From assembly GCF_020639365.1 (NCBI RefSeq), contig NZ_JAINUL010000001.1, forward strand, positions 3,049,123 through 3,113,122: DNA of 64,000 nucleotides. The letters run 5' to 3'. Positions 1 to 8,113 of the stretch are shown one piece after another (position 1 is the stretch's first letter; each line of letters opens with the position of its first letter). Below the pieces are notes generated by a model. That model ran no database searches. It was not told where the DNA came from and was given only the letters and a program-made list of their open reading frames with translations. This DNA is from Streptomyces flavotricini (GTDB lineage: Bacteria > Actinomycetota > Actinomycetes > Streptomycetales > Streptomycetaceae). A program made the position numbers and the translations under genes.

Positions 1-1
1 C

Positions 2-367
2 GCCTCCGTGGACACCGGCATCGCCGACCGCGACGGCCACCTGCGCGGCGGCGACTTCTTCGACGCCGAGGCCTTCCCGCTGATGACCTTCCGTTCCACG
101 GAGGCGGCCCAGCTCGGCGGCGACGCCTACCGCATCACCGGCGAGCTGACGATCAAGGACGTCACCCGCCCGCTCTCCATCGACCTGGAGTTCAACGGCT
201 CGGCCACCGACGTCTACGGCAACGAGCGCGTCGGCTTCGAGGGCTCCGCCGAGATCCTGCGCTCCGACTGGGGCCTGACGTGGAACGCCGCGCTGGAAGC
301 CGGCGGCGTCATGGTCAGCGACAAGGTGAAGCTGACCTTCGACATCTCGGCCATCAAGCAGGCCTGA
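2..367 (+). CDS. YceI family protein, C-terminal part (5' end outside window)
   Basis: The open frame runs in from the left edge, so only the last 121 residues are visible. It has the YceI-type lipocalin-like fold signature: alternating hydrophobic strands, a stretch of the form F-R-S-T followed by a G-E-L-T-I-K-D-V-T-R-P strand, and a C-terminal S-D-K-V-K-L-T-F-D-I strand. YceI proteins bind long isoprenoid-like lipids and are often periplasmic or secreted; whether this copy carries a signal peptide cannot be seen. The stop TGA is followed by only 49 bases before the convergent stop of the next gene. The substrate is unknown. Confidence 0.9.
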   Translation, partial: ASVDTGIADRDGHLRGGDFFDAEAFPLMTFRSTEAAQLGGDAYRITGELTIKDVTRPLSIDLEFNGSATDVYGNERVGFEGSAEILRSDWGLTWNAALEAGGVMVSDKVKLTFDISAIKQA

Positions 368-416
368 ACCGCCTGACGCCGCCGGGTCCCGGGGGCGGAG
401 CCGCGGGGTGACACCC

Positions 417-1763
417 CTAGAAGCCGCCCCCGCCGTCGAACCCGCCGCCACCGTCGAACCCACCGCCGCCGCCGAAGTCCCCTCCCCCGAAGTCGGAGGA
501 GTTGAAGTCGGCGCCGGAGTAGTCCCCGCCGTCGTAGCCGCCCATGTCGGAGGCGTAGGCGGGGCTCGACATCATCGAACCGAGCATCGTGCCCACGAGC
601 AGGCCGGGCAGGATGCCGCCGCCGAAGTACCCGCCCGCCCAGGGGCCGTACGCCGGGCCCGCGTCGTAGTACGGACGCGGCCCGTACTCGGTGGCGACCG
701 TACGGACCATCGGGTCCTCGCCGTCACGCAGCCGGACGGCGTCCGCCGCGCACACGGGGACGGTACGCACCGCCCCGTCGGCCGGCGACCACGCGGCGTC
801 CTCCGTGCTCGGACCGTGCCGCGGGTCGAAGAAGCAGGGCGAGCGGCGCTCCGGCAGCGGCCTGCCCTGACGGCGCGCGTCGAGGCTGGCCAGCGCGAAC
901 CGGCCGTCCTCCAGCGCCTGGGTGACTCCCCTGACCTCGTCGGGGTGCTGCACGGAGGCCATGATGTCCTTGGCCTTCTCGTACGAGTCGAGGCCCTTCT
1001 CGTAGTCCGCCCGCATGGCGTCGTCCGCGCCGGGCTCACCGGGGTGGAAGTCCAGCCGGTCGAGCTCCTCGCCGAAGGCCGTGATGTCCTCGTCCACGAC
1101 CACGCGCAGCTTCTCGATGGCCTCGCGCTCCGCCTCTTCCTTCCTCTTCCGGTTCCGGCGCACCAGCGCGTACGCACCGCCGCCGCCGATCACGGCCACC
1201 GCGCCGAGGGCGACCAGACCGCCGACCGGGGCGCCGCCGTCGGCACCGGTGTCACCCCAGGAGGCCGGGGCCCTGCCCTTGACCTGCGTCAGCGCCTGGT
1301 CCACGAAGTTGTTCAGCTCCGTGCCGGCGTCCACCGGCCCGCCGGCCTTCACGGCGTCCGTCAGATTGCGGACGGCGCCCGGGGGCATGACCGCCCGGTC
1401 GGCGCCGGCGTTGAATCCGTCGCCGAGCCGGATCGCGTAGAGCCCGGTGATGCCGGTCTCGGTCCGGACCGTACGCAGCACGCTGTCGGCGGGGAACTCG
1501 GCGCCGGCCGGCAGCACGGCGACGAACACCGGCTTCCCGGCGTCCTTGATCTTCTTCGCGAGCGCGTCCGCCTGGTCCTTCGGCAGCTGCGCCGCGGCGC
1601 GGGGGTCCACATAGACCGGGCCCTGCTTGAGGGCCTCCGCCACGGCGGCGGGCCCGGTGGCCGCCGATGCCTGCGGGGCGGCCACGAGGGCGGTCGCGGA
1701 CAGGGCCAGCAGCAGAGCGGCCAGCAGCCGGCCGGGTCGTACGGATATCAGCCTGGTCCTCAT
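417..1763 (-). CDS. Secreted/membrane-anchored protein with glycine-rich C-terminus
   Basis: The 448-residue product starts with a signal peptide (basic MRTR-type start, hydrophobic core, cleavage near A-S-A around residue 34). A soluble region of about 140 residues follows, then one transmembrane segment (about 180-200) ending in a basic R-R-N-R-K-R-K anchor, a charged helical part, and a C-terminal 60 residues made almost entirely of Gly, Asp, Phe and Ser. The layout predicts an extracytoplasmic domain and a cytoplasmic helical and glycine-rich tail. The first domain resembles TPM-like domains only loosely. I do not recognise a function. It ends 49 bases from the convergent YceI gene and lies upstream of nothing on its own strand, so it is probably monocistronic. 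Confidence 0.85.
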   Translation of the reverse strand: MRTRLISVRPGRLLAALLLALSATALVAAPQASAATGPAAVAEALKQGPVYVDPRAAAQLPKDQADALAKKIKDAGKPVFVAVLPAGAEFPADSVLRTVRTETGITGLYAIRLGDGFNAGADRAVMPPGAVRNLTDAVKAGGPVDAGTELNNFVDQALTQVKGRAPASWGDTGADGGAPVGGLVALGAVAVIGGGGAYALVRRNRKRKEEAEREAIEKLRVVVDEDITAFGEELDRLDFHPGEPGADDAMRADYEKGLDSYEKAKDIMASVQHPDEVRGVTQALEDGRFALASLDARRQGRPLPERRSPCFFDPRHGPSTEDAAWSPADGAVRTVPVCAADAVRLRDGEDPMVRTVATEYGPRPYYDAGPAYGPWAGGYFGGGILPGLLVGTMLGSMMSSPAYASDMGGYDGGDYSGADFNSSDFGGGDFGGGGGFDGGGGFDGGGGF

Positions 1764-1818
1764 GCTCCAGACGCTACCGGAACCGGCACTTTCCTGTGTG
1801 AGCTGGACATAAACCCCA

Positions 1819-1846
1819 CCGCCCCGGCCACGAGGGCACGGGGCGG
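1819..1846 (-). terminator. Hairpin downstream of cimA
   Basis: Arms CCGCCCCG and CGGGGCGG pair perfectly around a 12-base loop, 17 bases past the cimA stop. The following minus-strand sequence is only weakly T-rich (GGGGTTTATG). Confidence 0.6.
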
Positions 1847-1862
1847 CGGGGGGGCTCGCCCG

Positions 1863-3497
1863 CTACTCGGCGGGTTCGACGCCCACGTGCAGGAGGCCGT
1901 ACGTGAAGGCGTCCTCCAGGGCCTGCCAGGACGCGGCGATCACGTTCGGGGCGACGCCCACCGTCGACCACTCGCGGGTGCCGTCCGTCGTGGCGATCAG
2001 GACGCGCGTCGTGGACTCCGTGCCGTGCTTGCCCTCCAGGATGCGGACCTTGTAGTCCACCAGCTCGAACTTGGCCAGCTGGGGGTAGAAGCGCTCCAGG
2101 GCCACCCGCAGCGCCCGGTCCAGGGCGTTGACCGGGCCGTTGCCCTCGGCCGTCGCGACGATCCGCTCGCCCTTGGCCCACAGCTTCACCGTGGCCTCGT
2201 TGGCGTGGGTGCCGTCGGGGCGGTCCTCGACGATGGCCCGCCAGGACTCCGTACGGAAGTACTTGCGGGCGCGGCCCTCGACCTCGGCGCGCAGCAGCAG
2301 CTCGAAGGAGGCGTCGGCGGCCTCGTACGTGTAGCCCTGGAGCTCCCGCTCCTTGACCCGCTCGACCACCCGCGAGATCAGCGCGCGGTCCCCGCCGAGG
2401 TCGACGCCGAGCTCCTTGCCCTTGAGCTCGATGGAGGCACGGCCGGCCATGTCGGAGACCAGCATCCGCATCGTGTTGCCGACGCGCTCGGGGTCGATGT
2501 GCTGGTAGAGGTCCGGGTCGACCTTGATGGCCGAGGCGTGCAGGCCCGCCTTGTGCGCGAAGGCGGAGACGCCGACGTAGGGCTGGTGCGTGGACGGCGT
2601 CAGATTGACGACCTCGGCGATGGCGTGCGAGATGCGGGTCATCTCGGCGAGCGCGCCCTCGGGGAGGACCCGGCGCCCGTACTTGATCTCCAGCGCGGCG
2701 ACGACCGGGAAGAGGTTGGCGTTGCCGACGCGCTCGCCGTAGCCGTTCGCGGTGCACTGCACGTGCGTGGCACCCGCGTCGACGGCGGCCAGGGTGTTGG
2801 CGACGGCGCAGCCGGTGTCGTCCTGCGCGTGGATGCCCAGGCGGGCGCCGGTGTCGGCGAGCACGGTCGCGACGACCGCGGTCACCTGGGCGGGCAGCAT
2901 GCCGCCGTTGGTGTCGCAGAGGATGACGACGTCGGCGCCGGCCTCGTGGGCGGCGCGCACGACCGACTTCGCGTACTCGGCGTTGGCCCGGTATCCGTCG
3001 AAGAAGTGCTCGCAGTCGACGAAGACGCGGCGGCCCTGGGCGACCAGGTGGGAGACGGTGTCCCGGACCATCTCCAGGTTCTCGTCGAGCGTGGTGCGCA
3101 GGGCGAGCTCGACGTGCCGGTCGTGGGACTTGGCGACCAGGGTGATCACCGGGGCGCCCGACTCCAGCAGCGCCCGTACCTGCGGGTCCTCGGCGGCCGA
3201 GCCGCCCGCCCGCCGGGTGGCGCCGAAGGCGACCAGCTTGGCGTGCTTGAAGTCGATCTCGGCGCGGGCGCGGGCGAAGAACTCGGTGTCGCGGGGGTTG
3301 GCGCCCGGCCAGCCACCCTCGATGAAGCCCACTCCGAAGTCGTCCAGGTGCCGGGCGATCGCCAGCTTGTCGGCGACGGTGAGGTTGATGCCCTCACGCT
3401 GGGCGCCGTCGCGCAGGGTGGTGTCGAAGACGTGGAAGCCGTCCGCGTCGGCGGCGGGGTCGTGAGCCGCCGGCCCTGTCGCCTCTGTCGTCGTCAT
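1863..3497 (-). CDS. cimA: (R)-citramalate synthase
   Basis: This enzyme of the 2-isopropylmalate/homocitrate synthase family (544 aa from this start) condenses pyruvate with acetyl-CoA to citramalate, the first step of the threonine-independent route to isoleucine. The sequence shows the DRE-TIM motif F-D-T-T-L-R-D-G-A-Q-R-E-G near the N-terminus, the conserved H-V-Q-x-T-x-N-G-Y-G-E-R-x-G-N-A-N block in the second half of the barrel, and a C-terminal LeuA-type allosteric domain from about residue 390 that normally binds the branched-chain end product. The ATG at 3497 is chosen because CAGGAG lies 10 bases upstream; an earlier in-frame ATG at 3572 has no ribosome site. LeuA itself is the alternative, but the sequence fits the CimA/LeuA2 subgroup. 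A candidate leader structure lies upstream (3605-3759). Confidence 0.93.
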   Translation of the reverse strand: MTTTEATGPAAHDPAADADGFHVFDTTLRDGAQREGINLTVADKLAIARHLDDFGVGFIEGGWPGANPRDTEFFARARAEIDFKHAKLVAFGATRRAGGSAAEDPQVRALLESGAPVITLVAKSHDRHVELALRTTLDENLEMVRDTVSHLVAQGRRVFVDCEHFFDGYRANAEYAKSVVRAAHEAGADVVILCDTNGGMLPAQVTAVVATVLADTGARLGIHAQDDTGCAVANTLAAVDAGATHVQCTANGYGERVGNANLFPVVAALEIKYGRRVLPEGALAEMTRISHAIAEVVNLTPSTHQPYVGVSAFAHKAGLHASAIKVDPDLYQHIDPERVGNTMRMLVSDMAGRASIELKGKELGVDLGGDRALISRVVERVKERELQGYTYEAADASFELLLRAEVEGRARKYFRTESWRAIVEDRPDGTHANEATVKLWAKGERIVATAEGNGPVNALDRALRVALERFYPQLAKFELVDYKVRILEGKHGTESTTRVLIATTDGTREWSTVGVAPNVIAASWQALEDAFTYGLLHVGVEPAE

Positions 3498-3604
3498 GCT
3501 GATCTGACTCCTGTCGGATGAGTGGTTCCGGATACCCGCCCGAGGGCAGGCTGCCGCCACTGCCCCCATCATCGCGCGCGGCCCGCTCCCGGCAGGAATG
3601 GAGC

Positions 3605-3641
3605 CGGGAAACGAAAAGACCCCTCGCGGGTGCGAGAGGTC
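3605..3641 (-). terminator. Intrinsic terminator between tetR and cimA (end of the urease-like operon, or attenuator of cimA)
   Basis: On the minus strand the arms GACCTCTCGC and GCGAGGGGTC (one mismatch) enclose a 4-base loop and are followed by TTTTCGTTT, one of the few T-runs in the window. It lies 152 bases after the tetR stop and 108 bases before the cimA start, so it can serve either gene. Confidence 0.75.
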
Positions 3642-3658
3642 TGCGCGCGGGTCTGGGG

Positions 3659-3759
3659 CACTGCGGCCGCTTCCGCGAAGTTCTTCCGCGGTTCAGCGGC
3701 CACTGCGGACCGGCGCGCTGCTGTCCATAATCATGAGCTGAGCAGGCACGTCCGCAGTG
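3659..3759 (-). promoter_or_regulatory. Candidate leader structure upstream of cimA
   Basis: The segment at 3750-3759 (minus strand CACTGCGGAC) can pair perfectly over 10 bases with 3701-3710, or over 8 bases with a second copy of the same partner at 3659-3666. The pairings exclude each other and lie just before the intrinsic terminator at 3605-3641. Short frames start inside it, for example a 13-codon ATG frame at 3693-3734 and a leucine-rich GTG frame at 3731-3796. A switch controlling cimA is an inference; no known riboswitch class is recognised. Confidence 0.4.
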
Positions 3760-3792
3760 TGTCATACCGTCTCAGCGCAAGAGCAGTGCGTC

Positions 3793-4401
3793 TCACGATA
3801 CGAGAGCCTCGTCGAGGAATTCCGAGACGTGGGCCAGGATGTCCGCCCGTCCCATCCCGGGCAGGCCGACGGCGACCTGGATGCTGAACCCGTCGAGCAG
3901 GGCCCGCAGCCGGGCGCCGAAGCGGTCGGGATCCACGGGCCGGAACTCCCCGCGCGAGATGCCCTCGGCGAGCAGGGCCACCAGGTCGCGGTGCCAGGCG
4001 CCCTCGATGGAGGCCTGGCGCTCGCGTTCCTGCGGGCCGGCGTTCTGCGAGCGGTTCCAGACCTCCAGCCACAGGGTCCAGTGCGGATCGCGGGCCTCCT
4101 CGGGCACGTACAGGTCCACGTACGCCTGGAGCCGCTCGCGCGCCGAGCCGCTGCGGGCCAGCAGGGCCCGGCGCCGGGTGCCCAGGGCCGCCTCGCTCCA
4201 CTCCAGCGTCTGCAGCAGGAGCTCGTCCTTGCTGCCGAAGTAGTAGAGGAGGTGGCCGCTGCTCATGCCGACCTGACGGCCGAGCCCGGCCATGGTCAGG
4301 CCCTCCAGGCCGCGCTCGGCGATCGTGGCCATGGCGGCGACGAGTACGTCCTCGCGCGGCGGCGCGTTCTTCCGCACCGCACGTACTCCACCCGCCGCCA
4401 T
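3793..4401 (-). CDS. TetR family transcriptional regulator of the urease-like operon
   Basis: This 202-aa protein has an N-terminal TetR helix-turn-helix (residues about 15-60, with the recognition part G-R-Q-V-G-M-S-S-G-H-L-L-Y-Y-F-G-S-K-D-E-L) and a C-terminal ligand-binding domain of the BetI-like type. The start at 4401 has GAAGGAG 7 bases upstream. It is the last gene of a minus-strand run starting at ureAB (7957) and lies 29 bases after the agmatine deiminase stop, so it probably regulates its own operon and the divergent permease. Candidate operators are the palindromes at 7986-8071. The ligand is unknown; a purine or polyamine breakdown product would fit the neighbours. Confidence 0.92.
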   Translation of the reverse strand: MAAGGVRAVRKNAPPREDVLVAAMATIAERGLEGLTMAGLGRQVGMSSGHLLYYFGSKDELLLQTLEWSEAALGTRRRALLARSGSARERLQAYVDLYVPEEARDPHWTLWLEVWNRSQNAGPQERERQASIEGAWHRDLVALLAEGISRGEFRPVDPDRFGARLRALLDGFSIQVAVGLPGMGRADILAHVSEFLDEALVS

Positions 4402-4430
4402 GGGCCACTCCTTCGTCGATCCGCCGCAGG

Positions 4431-5468
4431 TCAGACCTTCGGCTGCTGCTGGGTGATGCAGTGGATGCCGCCACCCCCGGCGAAAATCGTACGTGCGTCG
4501 ACCAGCGTCACGGTCCGCTCGGGGAACAGGCCGCGGAAGATCTCGGCCGCCTCCTCGTCGCGCGGGTCGTCGAAGGAGCACAGCACGACGCCGCCGTTGC
4601 ACAGGTAGTGGTTGATGTAGGAGTAGTCCACCCACTCCCCGTCCTCCTCCAGCACCGTCGGCGCCGGGATCTCCACGACCTCCAGCTGCCGGCCCCGCGC
4701 GTCGGTGGACGCCCGCAGGATCGCGGCGATGGTCTTGCAGCGCTCGTGGTCCGGGTGGGCCGGGTCGGGCTGGGTGTGGACCATCACCACGCCGGGGCGG
4801 GCGAAGGCGGCCACGATGTCCACGTGGCCCTGGGTGCCGTAGGTGCCGTAGTCCCCGGCCAGGCCGTACGGCAGCCAGATCGCCTTGGTGGTGCCGAGGT
4901 GGGCGTGGATCTCCTCCTCGACCTGCTGGCGGGTCCACCCGGGGTTGCGGCCGGCGCCCAGCTGCACGGTGTCGGTGAGGAGCACGGTGCCCTCGCCGTC
5001 CACGTGGATCGCGCCGCCCTCGTTGACCAGCGGGGTGCTGTACGTACGGGTGCCGGCCAGGTCCGAGACGTGCCGGGCGACCTTGGAGTCGTGCTCCCAG
5101 CGGGCCCACTCCTGGGCGCCCCAGCCGTTGAAGGTCCAGTCCACGGCGGCGAGCTCGCCCGCCTCGTTCGTCACGAAGGTCGGACCGATGTCGCGCATCC
5201 AGGCGTCGTCGAGCTCACGCTCCACCAGCTGCACGTCCTCGCCGACGACCGCCCGGGCGCTCTCGGCGTCGCCGGGCGAGACGACCAGGGTCACGGGCTC
5301 GTAGGTGCGCACCGCGCGGGCGACGGCGCCCCAGGCCTCGCGGGCCTCGGCGAGCTCCTGCGCGTTGGTGAAGGTCGGGTTGGGGCTGGGCCAGGCCATC
5401 CAGGTGCGCTCGTGGGGCGTCCACTCGGCGGGCATCTTGAAGCCGTGGTCCGTGGGCTTTGCAGTCAT
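4431..5468 (-). CDS. aguA: Agmatine deiminase (peptidyl-arginine deiminase family)
   Basis: The product (345 aa, normal for the family) should hydrolyse agmatine to N-carbamoylputrescine and ammonia in the cytoplasm. Conserved guanidine-modifying-enzyme motifs are all present: W-M-R-D-I-G-P-T near residue 90, an N-E-G-G substrate-binding segment, the G-H-V-D motif with the catalytic His and Asp, and the C-terminal G-G-G-G-I-H-C-I-T-Q-Q-Q-P with nucleophile Cys337. It starts 45 bases after the ureC stop and is followed by tetR. No N-carbamoylputrescine amidohydrolase (aguB) is adjacent, so the carbamoyl product must be handled elsewhere, or the true substrate is another guanidino compound made or imported by this operon. 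Confidence 0.94.
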   Translation of the reverse strand: MTAKPTDHGFKMPAEWTPHERTWMAWPSPNPTFTNAQELAEAREAWGAVARAVRTYEPVTLVVSPGDAESARAVVGEDVQLVERELDDAWMRDIGPTFVTNEAGELAAVDWTFNGWGAQEWARWEHDSKVARHVSDLAGTRTYSTPLVNEGGAIHVDGEGTVLLTDTVQLGAGRNPGWTRQQVEEEIHAHLGTTKAIWLPYGLAGDYGTYGTQGHVDIVAAFARPGVVMVHTQPDPAHPDHERCKTIAAILRASTDARGRQLEVVEIPAPTVLEEDGEWVDYSYINHYLCNGGVVLCSFDDPRDEEAAEIFRGLFPERTVTLVDARTIFAGGGGIHCITQQQPKV

Positions 5469-5513
5469 GGCAGGGCTCCTTAAGGGCCTTGCGCCGTACG
5501 GGGGGTACGGGCG

Positions 5514-7247
5514 TTACAAGAAGTAGAGGCGGTTGAGGGAGACCGAGTCGGCCGCTTCGGAGCGCAGCGGGTCGCCGTCGAGGGTGACCAGACCGCTGCG
5601 CGCGTCCACATCGACCGCGCCCACCCGGGAGTTGAGGAGGAGGTTCCCGGGGCCGATGCCGCGGGTGCCGCGGACGGCGACGCGGCGGCGGCGGGTCGGC
5701 ATCTCGTCGCTGCCGAGGGTGGCGGCCGCGGCGGAGACGAAGGCGACGGAGATGTCGGCGGCGGTGGCCCCGTACGAGCCGAACTGCGGCCCGAGGACCA
5801 GTGGTTCGCAGGTGTCGGTGGCCGCGTTGGGATCGCCGGTGACCCCGTACGCGGGGAAACCGGACTTGAGGACCAGCTGCGGCTTGGCGCCGAAGAACTG
5901 GGGGCGCCACAGCACGATGTCGGCGAGTTTGCCGACCTCGATGGAGCCGATCTCGTGGGCCAGGCCGTGGGCGATGGCCGGGTTGATGGTCAGCTTGGCC
6001 ATGTAGCGCAGGACGCGGGCGTTGTCGTCGCCCTCGCCGTCGCCTTCGAGCGGGCCGAGCTCGCCCTTCATCTTGGCGGCCATGGCGAACGTGCGGCGGA
6101 TGGTCTCGCCGGCGCGGCCCATGCCCTGGGCGTCGGAGGAGGTGATGCCGATCGCGCCCAGGTCGTGCAGGACGTCCTCGGCGCCCATGGTGCCCGCGCG
6201 GATCCGGTCGCGGGCCATGGCTGCGTCGCCGGGGAGGTCCGGCTTGAGGTCGTGGACGGAGACGATCATGCCGTAGTGCTCGGCGACCGCGTCCCGGCCG
6301 AAGGGCAGGGTGGGGTTGGTGGAGGAGCCGATGACGTTCGGCACGCCCGCCATCTTGAGCACGTTGGGCACGTGGCCGCCGCCGCACCCCTCGATGTGGA
6401 AGGCGTGGATGGTGCGGCCGTCCAGGACGCGCAGGGTGTCCTCCACGGACAGGCACTCGTTGAGGCCGTCGCTGTGCAGGGCGACCTGGACGTCGTGCTC
6501 CTCGGCCACCCGCAGCGCGGTGTCCAGGGCCCGGGTGTGCGCGCCCATGTCCTCGTGCACCTTGAAGCCGGAGGCACCGCCCTCGGCCAGGGCCTCGATC
6601 AGGGGCGCGGCGTCCGAGGACGAGCCGCGGGCCAGGAAGCCGATGTTGACCGGCCAGGCGTCGAAGGCGTTGAAGGCGTGCTTGAGGGCCCACGGGGAGT
6701 TGACGCCGACGCCCCAGACCGGACCGAACTCCTGGCCGATGATCGTGGTGACGCCCGCGGCGAGCGAGGCCTCCATGACGCGCGGGGACAGCAGGTGGAC
6801 ATGGGTGTCGACGGCGCCGGCGGTGGCGATCAGGCCCTCGCCGGAGACGATGCTCGTGCCGGTGCCGACGACCACGTCCACCCCGTCGAGGGTGTCGGGG
6901 TTGCCGGCCCGGCCGATCGCGTGGATCCGGCCCTCGCGGATGCCGACGGAGACCTTGCGGATGCCGAGGACGGCGTCGATGACCAGCACGTTGCTGATGA
7001 CGACGTCGCAGGTCTCGCGGACGGCGGCGGCCTTCAGGTGCAGTCCGTCGCGGGCGGTCTTGCCGAAGCCGGCCAGGAACTCGTCGCCGGGCTTCTGGGC
7101 GTCGTACTCGACCCGGACGGTGAGTCCGGAGTCCCCGAGCCGGACCCGGTCGCCGGCGCGGGGGCCGAAGACGGAGGCGTACTCGTGGGGGTCGATGTGC
7201 CGACTGCCCGGCGCACAGTGGTCACTGTGCCTGGTCTGCTTGCTCAC
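5514..7247 (-). CDS. ureC: Divergent urease alpha subunit (UreC-like amidohydrolase)
   Basis: This 577-aa protein covers the whole urease alpha chain. All metal-site residues are present: His149 and His151 (T-H-V-H), the carbamylated Lys229 (G-F-K-V-H-E-D), His258, His284 (F-H-I-E-G) and Asp372 (S-S-D-A-Q-G-M-G), plus the catalytic flap His332. However, the flap Cys that precedes it in typical ureases is Val331, the following His is Asp333, and the segment normally reading G-G-G-T-G-P-A-T-G-T is G-Q-E-F-G-P-V-W-G-V. The urea-binding pocket is therefore altered. The GTG start at 7247 overlaps the ureAB stop by four bases. No ureD, E, F or G accessory gene is in the window. It is either a specialised urease or an amidohydrolase acting on another urea-like compound. 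Confidence 0.93.
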   Translation of the reverse strand: MSKQTRHSDHCAPGSRHIDPHEYASVFGPRAGDRVRLGDSGLTVRVEYDAQKPGDEFLAGFGKTARDGLHLKAAAVRETCDVVISNVLVIDAVLGIRKVSVGIREGRIHAIGRAGNPDTLDGVDVVVGTGTSIVSGEGLIATAGAVDTHVHLLSPRVMEASLAAGVTTIIGQEFGPVWGVGVNSPWALKHAFNAFDAWPVNIGFLARGSSSDAAPLIEALAEGGASGFKVHEDMGAHTRALDTALRVAEEHDVQVALHSDGLNECLSVEDTLRVLDGRTIHAFHIEGCGGGHVPNVLKMAGVPNVIGSSTNPTLPFGRDAVAEHYGMIVSVHDLKPDLPGDAAMARDRIRAGTMGAEDVLHDLGAIGITSSDAQGMGRAGETIRRTFAMAAKMKGELGPLEGDGEGDDNARVLRYMAKLTINPAIAHGLAHEIGSIEVGKLADIVLWRPQFFGAKPQLVLKSGFPAYGVTGDPNAATDTCEPLVLGPQFGSYGATAADISVAFVSAAAATLGSDEMPTRRRRVAVRGTRGIGPGNLLLNSRVGAVDVDARSGLVTLDGDPLRSEAADSVSLNRLYFL

Positions 7248-7957
7248 GCCTGCTCTCCCTCTGCCGCGTCGCCGGTTCCGGTGCCCAGGTAGCCGCAGGC
7301 CGCGGCTCGGCGCAGGGCCTCGCCTTTGGCCCCCGGGGCGTCCAGGGGGCCGTCGACCAGTCCCGCGAAGCCGATCGCGATGCGGTCGCCGCCGATGGGG
7401 ACGAGGCCGATCTCGGCCTCGCCGTGCGGGTCGAACCGCACGGAGGAGCCCGCGGGCACGCACAGCCGCATGCCGTAGGCAGCGGCGCGGTCGAAGTCGA
7501 GGCGGGGGTTCGCCTCGAAGAAGTGGAAGTGGGAGGTGACGCTCACCGGCACGGAGGCCGTGTTGCGCACGTGCAGGTGCAGCACCGGCTCCGGCTGGGG
7601 GGCGCCGGGGCCCGGTACGACCGCGCCCGGGGCGTTCTCACCGAGCGGCACCGCGCCCCGGATCGGGGCCGAGACCACCGCGAGGCGGGAGCCGTCGTCG
7701 AAGACGGCCTCCACGTGCACCTCGGTGACCACGTCGGAGACGCCCGGCAGCACGTCGGCCGGGCCCAGCACGCTGCGCGCCTCCTCGATGGCCTCCGCGA
7801 GCCGCTTGCCGTCGCGCGCGGCCTCGCAGACCGTGTCCGCGATGAGCGCGGTGGCCTCCGGGACGTTGAGCTTGAGTCCGCGGGCCCGCCGGGCCCTGGC
7901 CAGTTCCGCCGCGCTGCGCAGCAGCAGCCGGTCGCGCTCCGTAGGGGTCAGCCGCAC
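7244..7957 (-). CDS. ureAB: Fused urease gamma-beta subunit
   Basis: The 237-aa protein joins a UreA-type gamma subunit (residues 1 to about 98; L-T-P-T-E-R-D-R-L-L-L start, A-R-G-L-K-L-N-V-P-E-A helix) to a UreB-type beta subunit (from about 100; T-S-H-F-H-F-F-E-A-N-P and F-D-R-A-A-A-Y-G-M-R-L core). The canonical beta motif G-S-H-Y-H-F is T-S-H-F-H-F here. Such fusions occur in actinomycete and Helicobacter-type ureases. It is the first gene of the minus-strand operon and overlaps ureC by GTGA. It has a C-terminal extension of about 30 residues. The start at 7957 lies 29 bases from the palindrome at 7986-8004. Confidence 0.92.
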   Translation of the reverse strand: MRLTPTERDRLLLRSAAELARARRARGLKLNVPEATALIADTVCEAARDGKRLAEAIEEARSVLGPADVLPGVSDVVTEVHVEAVFDDGSRLAVVSAPIRGAVPLGENAPGAVVPGPGAPQPEPVLHLHVRNTASVPVSVTSHFHFFEANPRLDFDRAAAYGMRLCVPAGSSVRFDPHGEAEIGLVPIGGDRIAIGFAGLVDGPLDAPGAKGEALRRAAACGYLGTGTGDAAEGEQA

Positions 7958-7985
7958 GCCGATCCACCACCTTTTGAGTCGATGG

Positions 7986-8004
7986 GTTAGAGCATCACTC
8001 TAAC
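7986..8004. promoter_or_regulatory. Perfect 19-bp palindrome (operator candidate) before ureAB
   Basis: GTTAGAGCATCACTCTAAC has perfect 7-base arms and a 5-base spacer. It shares the GAG-N5-CTC core with the palindrome at 8057-8071. The position, 29 bases from the ureAB start, fits a repressor site, probably for the operon's TetR protein. Confidence 0.6.
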
Positions 8005-8018
8005 TCTTCAGTTCCCGG

Positions 8019-8071
8019 CAATGAAGCATTGACCTAGGACCAGGCCTTAGGTCACATTGAGTGTCGCTCAA
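8019..8071. promoter_or_regulatory. Cluster of short palindromes before the permease gene
   Basis: Three more inverted repeats follow in the divergent gap: CAATG-AAG-CATTG (8019-8031), TGACCTA-N11-TAGGTCA (8030-8054) and TTGAG-TGTCG-CTCAA (8057-8071). The last shares GAG-N5-CTC with the site at 7986-8004. A plausible -35 hexamer TTGACC for the permease lies at 8029-8034, so a protein bound here would cover the core promoter. Confidence 0.5.
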
Positions 8072-8113
8072 ACAAATGCGAACCACCCCCCGCCCTGCCA
8101 AGGGAGTCCCCCC

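Noticed and set aside
408..3521. A 1037-codon open frame on the plus strand
   Set aside because: It lies opposite the secreted protein and cimA, has no protein-like composition (Arg/Gly/Val/Asp-rich) and is a mirror of GC-rich codons.
3731..3796. Leucine-rich 21-codon GTG frame overlapping the tetR stop as a definite leader peptide
   Set aside because: It may be only a chance frame; there is no ribosome site inside tetR at the right distance that I can defend, so it is mentioned only as part of the candidate leader.
3793..5109. A 438-codon frame that appears to fuse a long N-terminal part to the TetR protein
   Set aside because: The extra part is out-of-frame agmatine deiminase sequence; the TetR start at 4401 has its own ribosome site.
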